From Oscillospiraceae bacterium (lineage in GTDB: Bacteria; Bacillota; Clostridia; Oscillospirales; Oscillospiraceae), in assembly GCA_910575695.1 (NCBI GenBank), contig CAJTGJ010000012.1, positions 48,803-112,802 on the forward strand: DNA of 64,000 nt, written 5' to 3'. Both the position numbers and the translations under genes were made by a program. The notes below the pieces were generated by a model that searched no databases, had not been told where the DNA came from, and worked only from the letters and a program-made list of their open reading frames with translations. Positions 34,298 to 43,121 of the stretch are shown here, piece after piece. Position 1 is the stretch's first letter; every line of letters starts with the position of its first letter.

Positions 34298-34923
34298 CAG
34301 CCCTTATCGTATTTTTTTACAAAGGACGGCACATCGTTGAGGTCAAGCAGCCGCTCCTTCAGCAGCTCGTGCCCCCAGTCCCACCAGCGGATGCGGAGCA
34401 GGGCGGCAATGGTATCCTCATCGTACCGCCAGCCCATGTGCCGGGCGGGCACGCCGCCCACAATCTCATAGGGCTGTACGTCGTGGGTGACCACCGCCCC
34501 CGCGCCCACCACCGTGCCGTCCCCTAACGTGACGCCGCCCATGACCACGGCGTTGTGTCCGATCCACACGTCGTTCCCGGTGGACACCGGGCGGGAGCGC
34601 CGCCACTCAATGATGGACGGGTCGTCCTCCCCCAGGCCGTAGTGGGCCGCGCGGTAGGTCAGGTGGTGGGCCGCCGCGCGCTCCCGCATGGGGTGGTTCA
34701 CCGGGTTGACGCGCACCCCGGTGGCGATGGAGTTGAATTTGCCCAGGGTGGTGAAAATCACATCGTTGGAGCCGAACAGGTAGGTGTAATCCCCGAACAC
34801 CGTCTCCTCGGCGATGCAGTGGTCCCCCAGCTCCACGTAGGCCCCGAAGGCGCAGTTTTTCACGGTGCAGGTGGGGTGGATCAGCGGCCCGTCCGGCCGC
34901 AGGGTCTGGGTAAAGTCCAGCAT
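34297..34923 (-). CDS. Hexapeptide-repeat acyltransferase of the phosphonate-associated family
   Basis: A 208-residue left-handed beta-helix acyltransferase. Hexapeptide repeats and the catalytic-type GNDVWIGHNAVVMGGVTLGDG and VGAGAVVTHDV segments are clear. The segments HPTCTVKN, GDYTYLFG, NHPMRERAAAHHLTYRA and RIRWWDWGHELL match the family linked to phn operons (phosphonate metabolism transferase). No phn gene is nearby, so it may acetylate another substrate, possibly an antibiotic or sugar. It lies 16 bases after the MTHFR fusion gene on the same strand. Confidence 0.82.
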   Translation of the reverse strand: MLDFTQTLRPDGPLIHPTCTVKNCAFGAYVELGDHCIAEETVFGDYTYLFGSNDVIFTTLGKFNSIATGVRVNPVNHPMRERAAAHHLTYRAAHYGLGEDDPSIIEWRRSRPVSTGNDVWIGHNAVVMGGVTLGDGTVVGAGAVVTHDVQPYEIVGGVPARHMGWRYDEDTIAALLRIRWWDWGHELLKERLLDLNDVPSFVKKYDKG

Positions 34924-34939
34924 GGCGCGTCCTCCTGTC

Positions 34940-36718
34940 TTATTTGGTGAGCTGTTCCAGAATGCGGGTCATGAGGGGCACCCGGCGGAAGGGGGTCATC
35001 AGGTACAGCCCGTGGGTGTAGGGGGCGATCTCCCCGGCGATCCGGGCGGAGATTTTGACCGCCAGCTCCTCCGCCTCCTCCCGGCCTTTGCCCTCATACA
35101 GGGCGATAATCTCCGGGCTGATGGACATTCCGGCAATCTCGTTGTGGAGGAAACAGGCGTTTTTGTGGCTGACCACCGGATAGATGCCCCCTAAAATCTT
35201 ACCTTTGAGGGCCTCATGGGCCAGTTTCAGGTTGTCCAGCGCCTCCCGGGACAGCACGGGCTGGGTGAGGAAGCCGGACACGCCGTTTTCCTCCTTCTCC
35301 TGGGCCAGCCGGAGCTGCACCTCGAAGTTGGCGGCGTTGACGTTCAGCGCCCCGAAGATGCGGAAGGGGGTGCGCAGGGCGGTTTCGTTCAGCCCGCTGA
35401 CATACCGGGCCAGCTTCCGGGAGTTGAAGTTGAACACGCTTTTCACCTCGTCCCGGTCCTGGGAGGGGATGGGGTCGCCGGTGACCAGCAGGACATTGTG
35501 GACGCCCTCCATAGCCAGTCCCAGCAGCAGGGCCTTGGTGGCGTTCAGGTTCCGGTCCCGGCAGGTGAGATGGGGCAAAGGCTCCACCCCCAGCTCCCGC
35601 TTGATTTTGCAGGCCAGCAGGGAGCTGTCCGCCCTTGGCCGCCCGATGGGGCAGTCGGCGATGGTGACGGCGTCCGCCCCGGCGGCATTCAGCGTCCGCA
35701 CTCCGTCCAGGAAAAAAGAGATGTCGTCGTCCGCCGGGGGGTCAAGCTCTACGGCGACCACCCGCCGGCCCATGTCCAGTTTTTCCGCCAGGGTGTTGGC
35801 GTTGGGATTGGGACGGGCGGGAGGCACCCGGACGGGCCCTGGCGCGGCGGGCATACGGGGCGGCTCCGCCAGCGCTTTCGCGGCCTGGGCAATATGTTTT
35901 GGGGTGGTGCCGCAGCAGCCCCCCACAATAACGGCTCCGGCCTGGGCGATCTGGGCCAGCTTGTCCCCGAAGTAGTCCGGCGTGCCCTGGTAGGCCGTCC
36001 GCCGCCCCAGCACGGTGGGATACCCGGCGTTGGGCATGACGGACAGCGCCCTGCCGTCCAGCGCGGTCAGATCCAGACCCCGGATGTACTCCAGCAGGTG
36101 GTGGGGGCCGGACACGCAGTTAAACCCCACCGCGTCCACCTCGGGAAGCGCCGCGGCGCGGCGGAACAGGGCCTCGCCGGAAAAGCCCTCCCGGGTGGCC
36201 CCGTCGAAGGCCACGGCGAAGGAGACAATCAAAAAGGCGTTGGGACAGCGTCCCTTTAAGTGCCTGGCCAGCTGGACCACCCCGTCGTCGGTGGGCAGGG
36301 TCTCCAGCAGGAAGCAGTCCACCCCTTGGGCCAGGAACAGGTCGGCCTCCCAACAGTAGACCTCCCCCCGGCTCAGCTTGGCCCCCTCGGGGGCGGGGCC
36401 GATGTCGGCGAACACATAAGCGCCATAGGGCGCGGCACACTCCTGCGCGATCCGGCAGGCGGCGCGGATCATCAGGGCCGGGGTTTCCCCCTGGCCCTGG
36501 GCCAGCTCCAGTCCGGCGGTGAAGGTGTTGGTCTTGATGGCGCGGCACCCCGCGTCCAGGTACGCCCGGTGGATGGCGGCGATTTCCGCCGGGGCGGTGA
36601 GGCTTGCCAGCTCGCACCGCTGGTCGGCCCGCCCCGGCAGGGCGGCGTAGCAGGTGCCCATGGCCCCGTCAAACAGCAGGGGGCCGTTTTCCTTGATATA
36701 AGCGCGAATGTCCGTCAT
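34940..36718 (-). CDS. Bifunctional homocysteine S-methyltransferase / methylenetetrahydrofolate reductase
   Basis: A 592-residue fusion. Residues about 1-290 form a homocysteine methyltransferase (DGAMGTC near the start, zinc ligands NC and GGCCGT near residue 272). Residues about 310-592 form MTHFR (VVAVELDPPADDD, TIADCPIGR, TGDPIP, GGIYPV). It can supply methyltetrahydrofolate and perhaps methylate homocysteine by another donor. Start overlaps the metH stop by four bases (ATGA). Four methionine genes on this strand are coupled or overlapping. Confidence 0.93.
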   Translation of the reverse strand: MTDIRAYIKENGPLLFDGAMGTCYAALPGRADQRCELASLTAPAEIAAIHRAYLDAGCRAIKTNTFTAGLELAQGQGETPALMIRAACRIAQECAAPYGAYVFADIGPAPEGAKLSRGEVYCWEADLFLAQGVDCFLLETLPTDDGVVQLARHLKGRCPNAFLIVSFAVAFDGATREGFSGEALFRRAAALPEVDAVGFNCVSGPHHLLEYIRGLDLTALDGRALSVMPNAGYPTVLGRRTAYQGTPDYFGDKLAQIAQAGAVIVGGCCGTTPKHIAQAAKALAEPPRMPAAPGPVRVPPARPNPNANTLAEKLDMGRRVVAVELDPPADDDISFFLDGVRTLNAAGADAVTIADCPIGRPRADSSLLACKIKRELGVEPLPHLTCRDRNLNATKALLLGLAMEGVHNVLLVTGDPIPSQDRDEVKSVFNFNSRKLARYVSGLNETALRTPFRIFGALNVNAANFEVQLRLAQEKEENGVSGFLTQPVLSREALDNLKLAHEALKGKILGGIYPVVSHKNACFLHNEIAGMSISPEIIALYEGKGREEAEELAVKISARIAGEIAPYTHGLYLMTPFRRVPLMTRILEQLTK

Positions 36719-39075
36719 CCCAGCACCTTCTTCGCAATCTCCACCGACTGCTTGGCGTCGCGGGCGTAGCAGTCCGCGCCAATTCTCCGGGCATATTCCG
36801 GCGTCACAACCGCGCCGCCCACCCATACCACCGGCGGCTGGGGCAGGTTCTTGAGCAGACGGACCGTCTCCGCCATGGCGGACAGGGTGGTGGTCATCAA
36901 AGCGGACAGGCCCACCAGACGGACCTGGCGCTCCTCCACCGCCCGCACCACCGTCTCCGGGGGCACGTCCCGGCCCAGGTCGATCACGTCGTAGCCGTAG
37001 TTCTCCAGTACGGTTTTCACAATGTTTTTGCCGATATCATGGATATCCCCCTGGACGGTGGCCGCCACGATCCGGCCCTTTTTCACACCTTCCCCGCCGG
37101 TTTCCGCCATGGAGGCGCGGATTACCTCGAACACCGCCTGAGCGGCCTGGGCGGCGCTGAGGAGCTGGGGCAGGAAAATCTTTCCCGCCTCGTATCCCTC
37201 GCCCACCCGGTCCAGGGCGGGGATCAGATGTTGTTCCACCAGGGAGAGCCCGTCCCCGTTTGCCAGGGCCGGTTTCGCCAGCCGCCCCGCGTCCGCTTTC
37301 AGCCCCTTGATGATGGCGTCCTCCAGGGTCATGTCCTGCTTGGGGCCGGGAGCGGCGGGGGCGGACGCCTCTCCGGCAAACCGCTCCACGTAGGCGCGGC
37401 ACTGTTCGTCCTCTCCGGACAGCACTTTGAACGCCGCCACCGCGTCCATCATCTCCCGCTGGTTTGGGTTGACGATGGGCAGGGTCAGCCCTGCCGCCAT
37501 GGCCTGTATCAGGAAATTGTGGGAGATCAGGCCCCGGCTGGGCAGGCCGAAGGAGATGTTGGACACCCCCAGCACCGTTTGCAGTCCCAGCTCCTCCCGG
37601 ACGGCGCGCACCGCCTTCAAGGTCTCCCGCGCCTGCTCCTGCTGGGCGGACACGGTGAGGGTGAGGCAGTCCATCCACACGTCCTCCCTGGGGATGCCGT
37701 GAGCCAGCGCCGCGTCCAGAATGCGGCGGGCGACAGCCGCCCGGCCCTCCGCTGTCTGGGGGATGCCGCCCTTGTCCAGCGTCAAACCCACCACCGACGC
37801 GCCGTATTTTTTCACGATGGGCAGAACGCGCTCCAGCACTTCGGGCTCGCCGTTGACGGAATTCACCGCCGCCTTGCCGTTGTACACCCGCAGGCCCGCC
37901 TCCAGCGCGTCCGGGTTGGAGGAATCCAGCTGGAGGGGCAGGGACACGGCGCTTTGCAGCTTCTTCACCACCCGGGGGAGCATAACCGCCTCGTCCACCC
38001 CGGGGAAGCCCACATTCACGTCCAGGATGTCCGCCCCGGCGTCCTCCTGCTGGACGGCCACGTCTAAAATATAGTCCAGATCGTCCTCCAGCAGGGCCTG
38101 CTGGAACCGTTTTTTGCCGGTGGGGTTCACCCGTTCGCCGATCACCCGCACGCCGGTGATTTTGGTGGGGAAGGCGGGGGTGCACACAAAGGAACAGCGT
38201 TCATAGGTGCGGGGAACGGGCTTTCTTCCCTCCAGCGCGGCCTTCAGCGTTCGGATGTACTCCGGGGAGGTGCCGCAGCAGCCGCCGAAGATGGTCACCC
38301 CGGCCTCCCAGCAGGGCAGGAGGGCGGCGGCAAATTCGTCGGGGCCCATGTTATAGTGCCCGTCCACCGGGTCGGGCAGGCCGGCGTTGGGCTTGGCGAT
38401 CACGGGCAGGCGGGTGTTCTCGCACAGCTCCTTTAACAGCGGGGCCAGCTTGTCCGGCCCCAGGGAGCAGTTCAGGCCGATGGCGTCCGCCCCCAGCCCC
38501 TCCAGCGTCCGGGCCATGGAGGCGATGGTGCAGCCGGTGAAGGTGCGTCCGTCCTCCTCGAAGGACATGGTGGCGAATACGGGCAGATTGGTGTTCTCCT
38601 TCACCGCCAGCAGGGCGGCTTTTGTCTCGTACAGGTCGGTCATGGTCTCGATGGACACCAGGTCCGCCCCGGCCTTTTCCCCGGCCGCAGCCACTTCCTT
38701 GAACAGCTCATAGGCCCGCTCAAAGGTGAGGCTGCCCATGGGCTCCAGCAGTTCGCCCAGCGGTCCCATGTCCAGCGACACCTTCACGTCCGTCCCCTCA
38801 GCAGCCCGCTTGGCGATGGCGACGGCGGCGGAAACCACCTCGTCCACCGTGTGTCCGGTGCCCGCCAGCTTGGGGGCGCTGGAGCCGAAGGTGTTGGCGC
38901 AGATGATCTGGCTTCCGGCCTCGATGTACTCCCGGAAGATGGAGTACAGCAGGTCCGGGCTGGTGAGGTTGAGCAGGTCCGGCTTGCCGCCGGGGGGCAG
39001 GCCCCTCTGCTGCAGCACGGTGCCCATGGCCCCGTCCCAAATGGTGATTTTATCGCGTAAAAAATCAAGCTCCAC
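36715..39075 (-). CDS. metH: Cobalamin-dependent methionine synthase, without activation domain
   Basis: A 786-residue enzyme with three modules: homocysteine binding (about residues 1-300, GGCCGTSP zinc site), pterin binding (about 310-570, GERVNPTGKKR) and cobalamin binding (about 605-786, GDIHDIGKN with the B12-ligating His and GLSALMTTT). The start is probably GTG at 39075, eight bases after AAGGAGGG. The C-terminal reactivation domain of E. coli MetH is missing but is encoded by the next upstream gene, which overlaps by 11 bases. Confidence 0.95.
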   Translation of the reverse strand: MELDFLRDKITIWDGAMGTVLQQRGLPPGGKPDLLNLTSPDLLYSIFREYIEAGSQIICANTFGSSAPKLAGTGHTVDEVVSAAVAIAKRAAEGTDVKVSLDMGPLGELLEPMGSLTFERAYELFKEVAAAGEKAGADLVSIETMTDLYETKAALLAVKENTNLPVFATMSFEEDGRTFTGCTIASMARTLEGLGADAIGLNCSLGPDKLAPLLKELCENTRLPVIAKPNAGLPDPVDGHYNMGPDEFAAALLPCWEAGVTIFGGCCGTSPEYIRTLKAALEGRKPVPRTYERCSFVCTPAFPTKITGVRVIGERVNPTGKKRFQQALLEDDLDYILDVAVQQEDAGADILDVNVGFPGVDEAVMLPRVVKKLQSAVSLPLQLDSSNPDALEAGLRVYNGKAAVNSVNGEPEVLERVLPIVKKYGASVVGLTLDKGGIPQTAEGRAAVARRILDAALAHGIPREDVWMDCLTLTVSAQQEQARETLKAVRAVREELGLQTVLGVSNISFGLPSRGLISHNFLIQAMAAGLTLPIVNPNQREMMDAVAAFKVLSGEDEQCRAYVERFAGEASAPAAPGPKQDMTLEDAIIKGLKADAGRLAKPALANGDGLSLVEQHLIPALDRVGEGYEAGKIFLPQLLSAAQAAQAVFEVIRASMAETGGEGVKKGRIVAATVQGDIHDIGKNIVKTVLENYGYDVIDLGRDVPPETVVRAVEERQVRLVGLSALMTTTLSAMAETVRLLKNLPQPPVVWVGGAVVTPEYARRIGADCYARDAKQSVEIAKKVLG

Positions 39076-39721
39076 AGGTTTTTCCCTCCTTGCGGAATTG
39101 GCAGGTTTCTCGTAAATTGCAGGCCCTGCAGCCCCGGACGCGGGCGGGCTGGGGGGCATCGGACAGGCCGATGACGGCGGTCACCGACTTCACCGGGTTC
39201 ATCAGCAGGCTGGGGGTGACGGTGACGCCCAGCCGCCGCCCCGTGTCAAGAGCGGCGCACAGTGCGGGCTGGATATCCAGCGGCAGGTCGCCGTAGCCGG
39301 GGCTGAACCGGTCGGTGAGGAACAGGTCCGGAAAGCGGGCGGCGATGTCCCGCTCCGCCTGGTCACAGCCCGCCTCCACAAAGGCGCTGCCCAGGGCGTC
39401 GTAGATCACGGCTTTCGCCATGTCCCGGGCTTGGATGGCCAGCAGCTTCGCGTCGAACCGCGCCCCCAGGGTGCAGGCCAGCAGGACCGCCCGGTCACAG
39501 CCCGCCAGCATCCCCAGGGCGGTGGAGCCGGCCAGATCTAATTCCGTCCTTTGCAGGCGGACGCGGTCCGGCAGATGCTCCACGCTCTCCACCCGGTAGA
39601 AGTACCGGGGCTGGATGGCGTCGGACAGCTCGTCCGCCATCCGCTCCGCCTCCCGGCGCAGCTCCCCTGTGGGATGGGGTATGCCCAGATAGCGCAGGGC
39701 TTCGCTGACGTCCGGCCTCAT
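39065..39721 (-). CDS. Stand-alone methionine synthase activation domain protein
   Basis: A 218-residue protein matching the MetH C-terminal vitamin B12-dependent methionine synthase activation domain: [18 protein letters not shown] (about residues 140-157) and [17 protein letters not shown]. It should bind SAM and help remethylate oxidised cob(II)alamin on MetH. The C-terminal tail has four cysteines ([10 protein letters not shown] and a last C), a possible Fe-S or zinc site. It overlaps metH by 11 bases and metA by four, so all are coupled. Confidence 0.87.
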   Translation of the reverse strand: MRPDVSEALRYLGIPHPTGELRREAERMADELSDAIQPRYFYRVESVEHLPDRVRLQRTELDLAGSTALGMLAGCDRAVLLACTLGARFDAKLLAIQARDMAKAVIYDALGSAFVEAGCDQAERDIAARFPDLFLTDRFSPGYGDLPLDIQPALCAALDTGRRLGVTVTPSLLMNPVKSVTAVIGLSDAPQPARVRGCRACNLRETCQFRKEGKTCGA

Positions 39722-40668
39722 TTGCCGTCCCCGCCTTCGGTGCGCACCCCCTGCCGGATCTCCCGGATGTCGTAGGGCACGGTCTGGTACACGCAGTAGT
39801 TCAGCCAGTTGCCGTACAGCAGATGGGCGCAGGAGCGCCAGCTCACCACCGGCTCCCGGCTGGGGTCGTCGCCGGGGAAATAGTGCCGGGGGATTTGAAT
39901 CTCCACCCCCGCCGACACATCCCGCAGATATTCCTTTTTCAGCGTGTCACGGTCGTACTCCGCGTGGCCCATCAGAAATACCTGCCGCCCCTGGGGGGTT
40001 TTGACGGCGTACACCCCCGCCTCCCGGGAATCGGCCAGCACCTTCAGGCCGGGGACGGCCTCGATGTCCTCCCGGTCCACGGTGGTGTTCCGGGAGTGGG
40101 GCACCCAGAACCGGTCGTCAAAGCCCCGGAACAGGATGAAATTGGGATCCTGCACCGTGTGCTGGAACACGCCGAACAGCTTCTGGGGCAGGGGCCGCTT
40201 GGGGATGCCGAAGTGGTAGTACAGCCCCGCCTGGGCTCCCCAGCAGATGTGGAGGGTGGAGTGGACGTGGGTCTTGCTCCACTCCATGATCCGGCACAGC
40301 TCCGGCCAGTAGTCCACCTCCTCGAAAGGCAGGTGCTCCACCGGGGCCCCGGTGATCACCAGCCCGTCAAAGGTGCGGTCCTTCACCTCGTCGAAGGTCT
40401 TGTAGAAAGCCAGCATATGCTCCTGGGAGGTGTTCCGGGAGATGTGCCCCGCCGGGGCGATGAGCTCCAGCTCGATTTGCAGCGGCGTGTTGCCCAGCAC
40501 CCGGGCCAGCTGGGTCTCCGTGTCCACCTTGGTGGGCATCAGGTTCAGCAGCAGGATTTGCAGCGGGCGGATGTCCTGGGTGATGGCCCGGGTCTCCGTC
40601 ATGACGAAGATGTTCTCCTGCCGGAGGGTCCGGGTGGCGGGCAGGCGGTTTGGGATTTTGATGGGCAT
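39718..40668 (-). CDS. metA: Homoserine O-acyltransferase MetA, probably acetyl-CoA dependent
   Basis: A 316-residue enzyme. Catalytic Cys142 (HICWGAQ), His235 and Glu237 (GHAEYD) occupy the family positions exactly. Position 111 is Glu (GAPVE), the residue associated with acetyl-CoA use in Bacillus-type MetA; succinyl-CoA enzymes have Gly there. The product would be O-acetylhomoserine, which suits the divergently encoded MetY. First gene of the metA-metH-MTHFR transcript. The ATG at 40668 has GGAGC upstream. Confidence 0.94.
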   Translation of the reverse strand: MPIKIPNRLPATRTLRQENIFVMTETRAITQDIRPLQILLLNLMPTKVDTETQLARVLGNTPLQIELELIAPAGHISRNTSQEHMLAFYKTFDEVKDRTFDGLVITGAPVEHLPFEEVDYWPELCRIMEWSKTHVHSTLHICWGAQAGLYYHFGIPKRPLPQKLFGVFQHTVQDPNFILFRGFDDRFWVPHSRNTTVDREDIEAVPGLKVLADSREAGVYAVKTPQGRQVFLMGHAEYDRDTLKKEYLRDVSAGVEIQIPRHYFPGDDPSREPVVSWRSCAHLLYGNWLNYCVYQTVPYDIREIRQGVRTEGGDGK

Positions 40669-40734
40669 TGCGTTCCAGCTCCTTGGGGCGCCGTGCCCAT
40701 TGGGCGGGCAGGGCGCGTTGTTATTTAATTTATC

Positions 40735-40763
40735 ATTATACGGGAAGCCGCGGGGAAAATCAA
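40735..40763 (-). promoter_or_regulatory. Promoter of the metA operon
   Basis: On the minus strand TTGATT (40763-40758), 17 bases, TATAAT (40740-40735). It is back-to-back with the metY promoter, 24 bases between the -35 elements. Confidence 0.75.
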
Positions 40764-40787
40764 CGCCCAAAACCACACAGAAAATGG

Positions 40788-40816
40788 TTGACAAACCCAG
40801 CCGCCGGGAGTATAAT
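40788..40816 (+). promoter_or_regulatory. Promoter of metY
   Basis: TTGACA (40788-40793), 17-base spacer, TATAAT (40811-40816), a consensus sigma-A promoter. An AAACC/GGTTT dyad follows in the 5' leader (about 40824-40845). Confidence 0.85.
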
Positions 40817-40892
40817 CCCAATAAACCAATTAAATAGATAGGTTTTACCAGCGGGCGTGAGGCCGCAATACATCATTGAGAGGTGCCAGCAT

Positions 40893-42176
40893 ATGAGCAG
40901 TTATAAGTTTGAAACCCTCCAGCTCCACGTGGGCCAGGAACAGCCCGATCCCGCCACCGACGCCCGCGCGGTGCCCATCTACCAGACCACGTCCTATGTA
41001 TTTCAAAACTCCGCCCGCGCCGCCGCCCGGTTTGACCTGTCCGAGGGGGGCAACATCTACGGGCGGCTGACCAATCCCACCCAAGAGGTGCTGGAAAAGC
41101 GCATCGCGGCCCTGGAGGGGGGCGCGGCGGCGCTGGCCGCGGCCTCCGGCGCGGCGGCGATCACCTGCGCCATCCAGGCCCTGGCCCAGGCCGGGGATCA
41201 CATTGTGGCCCAAAAGACCATCTACGGCGGCACCTATAACCTGCTGGCCCACACCCTCAGCCAGTTCGGCGTCAGCACCACCTTTGTGGACGCCCACAAT
41301 CTGGCCGAGGTGGAGGGGGCCATCCGGCCCGAGACCAAGGCGGTCTACCTGGAGACCCTGGGCAACCCCAACTCCGACATCCCCGACATCGACGCCATTG
41401 CCGCCATCGCCCATAAGCACGGCCTGCCCCTGGTGATCGACAACACCTTCGGCACCCCGTACCTCATCCGTCCCATTGAGCACGGCGCGGATATTGTGGT
41501 CCACTCCGCCACCAAGTTCATCGGCGGGCACGGCACCACCCTGGGCGGCATCATCGTGGACGGCGGCACCTTTGACTGGAAAGCCTCCGGCAAATTCCCC
41601 AACCTGGCTGAGCCCAACCCCAGCTACCACGGCGTCTGCTTCGCGGACGCCGCCGGCCCCGCCGCCTTCGTCACCTATGTCCGGGCGATTCTCCTGCGGG
41701 ACATGGGCGCGGCCATCTCCCCCTTCAACGCTTTCCTGCTGCTCCAGGGGGTGGAGACCCTTTCCCTGCGCCTGGAGCGCCACGCCGGGAACACCAAAAA
41801 GGTGGTGGAATACCTGTCCAACCATCCCCAGGTGGAGAAGGTGAACCATCCCTCCCTGCCCAACCACCCCGACCACGCCCTGTATGAAAAATATTTCCCC
41901 CAGGGCGGCGCGTCCATCTTCACCTTTGAGATCAAAGGCGGCCAGGCCGAGGCCCACCGATTTATCGACCGCCTGGAGATCTTCTCCCTGCTGGCGAACG
42001 TGGCGGACGTGAAGTCCCTGGTGATCCACCCGGCCACCACCACCCATGCCCAGCTCACCGAACAGGAGCTGGCCGACCAGGGCATCAAGCCCAACACCAT
42101 CCGCCTGTCCATCGGCACGGAGCACATCGACGATATCATCGCCGACCTGGAACAGGGCTTTGCCGCCCTGGGCTGA
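40893..42176 (+). CDS. metY: O-acetylhomoserine aminocarboxypropyltransferase (sulfhydrylase)
   Basis: A 427-residue PLP enzyme of the Cys/Met metabolism family. Lys208 in HSATKFIGGHGT binds PLP. Long length, VPIYQTTSYVF start and GIKPNTIRLSIGTEHIDDI end are typical of MetY. It makes homocysteine from O-acetylhomoserine and sulfide. Divergent to metA, whose Glu111 predicts the matching substrate. GAGAGGTG precedes the ATG. Terminator follows. Confidence 0.95.
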   Translation: MSSYKFETLQLHVGQEQPDPATDARAVPIYQTTSYVFQNSARAAARFDLSEGGNIYGRLTNPTQEVLEKRIAALEGGAAALAAASGAAAITCAIQALAQAGDHIVAQKTIYGGTYNLLAHTLSQFGVSTTFVDAHNLAEVEGAIRPETKAVYLETLGNPNSDIPDIDAIAAIAHKHGLPLVIDNTFGTPYLIRPIEHGADIVVHSATKFIGGHGTTLGGIIVDGGTFDWKASGKFPNLAEPNPSYHGVCFADAAGPAAFVTYVRAILLRDMGAAISPFNAFLLLQGVETLSLRLERHAGNTKKVVEYLSNHPQVEKVNHPSLPNHPDHALYEKYFPQGGASIFTFEIKGGQAEAHRFIDRLEIFSLLANVADVKSLVIHPATTTHAQLTEQELADQGIKPNTIRLSIGTEHIDDIIADLEQGFAALG

Positions 42177-42180
42177 GCCG

Positions 42181-42235
42181 AAAAAAACGCTCCCCGCAGA
42201 CGCCGTGCAGGGCTGTCTGGGGGGAGCGTTTTTTT
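42181..42235. terminator. Bidirectional terminator between metY and cutC
   Basis: A 15-base-pair outer stem (42181-42195 with 42221-42235) with A and T runs on both sides, and inner CAGAC/GTCTG pairing; serves both convergent genes. Confidence 0.88.
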
Positions 42236-42986
42236 ATTCCTTCAGGCGGGACACCATGCCGCCGATGTAGTCCGCGTCGGTGACGCGGAACCGGTCCTCC
42301 GGCGGGTACAGACAGCCGCCGTAGTAGATGGCGCGGTTGTTGCGGACGGAGGAATCGGTCCTGTCCCGGTGGGCGGCCAGGTGGATCTGGGTACAGCCCG
42401 TTTCCGCGATAACCCGGTCCATGTTCCGGGCGGTGATGCCCGCCCCCGGCAGGATCTCAATGCGGCCCGCCGCGTATTCGATCATCTCCCGCACGGTACC
42501 GGTGGCCAGGGACACGTCCGGCTCCTGCCCGCTGGTGAGCACCCGGGTGATCCCCAGGCCGATCAGCGCGTCCAGCGCCTCCCGCCAGTCGGGCGCCACG
42601 TCGATGGCCCGGTGAAACACCGTCTCTTTCCCTGCGGCCTGGGCCAGCTCCGCCAGGGCGCGGGTGCGCTCCACGTCCAGCGTTCCGTCCTGGTGGAGGA
42701 AGCCGAACACCAGCCCGTCCGCGCCGTGGTCCAGCAGCAGCCTGGCGTCCTCCACCGCCGTGGCGAACTCCCCGTCGGTGTAGCAGAAGCCGCTCTCCCG
42801 GGGCCGCACCATGGTCATGATCTTCATGCCTGTCTCCCGCTTGGCCACGATCAGCTCCCCCAGGGTGGGGGTGAGTCCGCCGTGGAACAGGTCGCTGTTC
42901 AGCTCCGCCCGGTCAGCCCCGGCCCGATGGGCCTCGATCACGTCGTCCGTGCTGCCGCAGCAGACCTCCAATAAAACCCGGCTCAT
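42234..42986 (-). CDS. cutC: CutC family protein
   Basis: A 250-residue TIM-barrel protein. LLEVCCGSTDDVIEAHRAGADRAEL is the family's N-terminus; MVRPRESGFCYTD and LTSGQEP follow. Linked to copper tolerance in E. coli, though a direct copper role is debated. Here it is single, with its own consensus promoter, divergent to the transglutaminase-like gene and not near other metal genes. Confidence 0.92.
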   Translation of the reverse strand: MSRVLLEVCCGSTDDVIEAHRAGADRAELNSDLFHGGLTPTLGELIVAKRETGMKIMTMVRPRESGFCYTDGEFATAVEDARLLLDHGADGLVFGFLHQDGTLDVERTRALAELAQAAGKETVFHRAIDVAPDWREALDALIGLGITRVLTSGQEPDVSLATGTVREMIEYAAGRIEILPGAGITARNMDRVIAETGCTQIHLAAHRDRTDSSVRNNRAIYYGGCLYPPEDRFRVTDADYIGGMVSRLKE

Positions 42987-43025
42987 TTTGCAACGCCTCC
43001 TGTGTAAAATTTGTCAGGTGCAGTT

Positions 43026-43054
43026 ATTATAGTGTTTTCAAAGAACGCTGTCAA
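43026..43054 (-). promoter_or_regulatory. Promoter of cutC
   Basis: Minus strand TTGACA (43054-43049), 17 bases, TATAAT (43031-43026). Confidence 0.85.
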
Positions 43055-43061
43055 GGAAGGC

Positions 43062-43090
43062 TTGCAAGAACGGGTCGGTGAAGCTATAAT
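43062..43090 (+). promoter_or_regulatory. Promoter of the transglutaminase-like gene
   Basis: TTGCAA (43062-43067), 17 bases, TATAAT (43085-43090); divergent from and only seven bases away from the cutC -35. Confidence 0.82.
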
Positions 43091-43121
43091 AAAATGGACA
43101 TAGAAAGAAGGAGGCGGGATC

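Noticed and set aside
40669..40892. Possible SAM riboswitch or T-box between metA and metY
   Set aside because: No conserved SAM-box or T-box (TGGN) core was recognised on either strand; only two promoters and a short dyad are visible.
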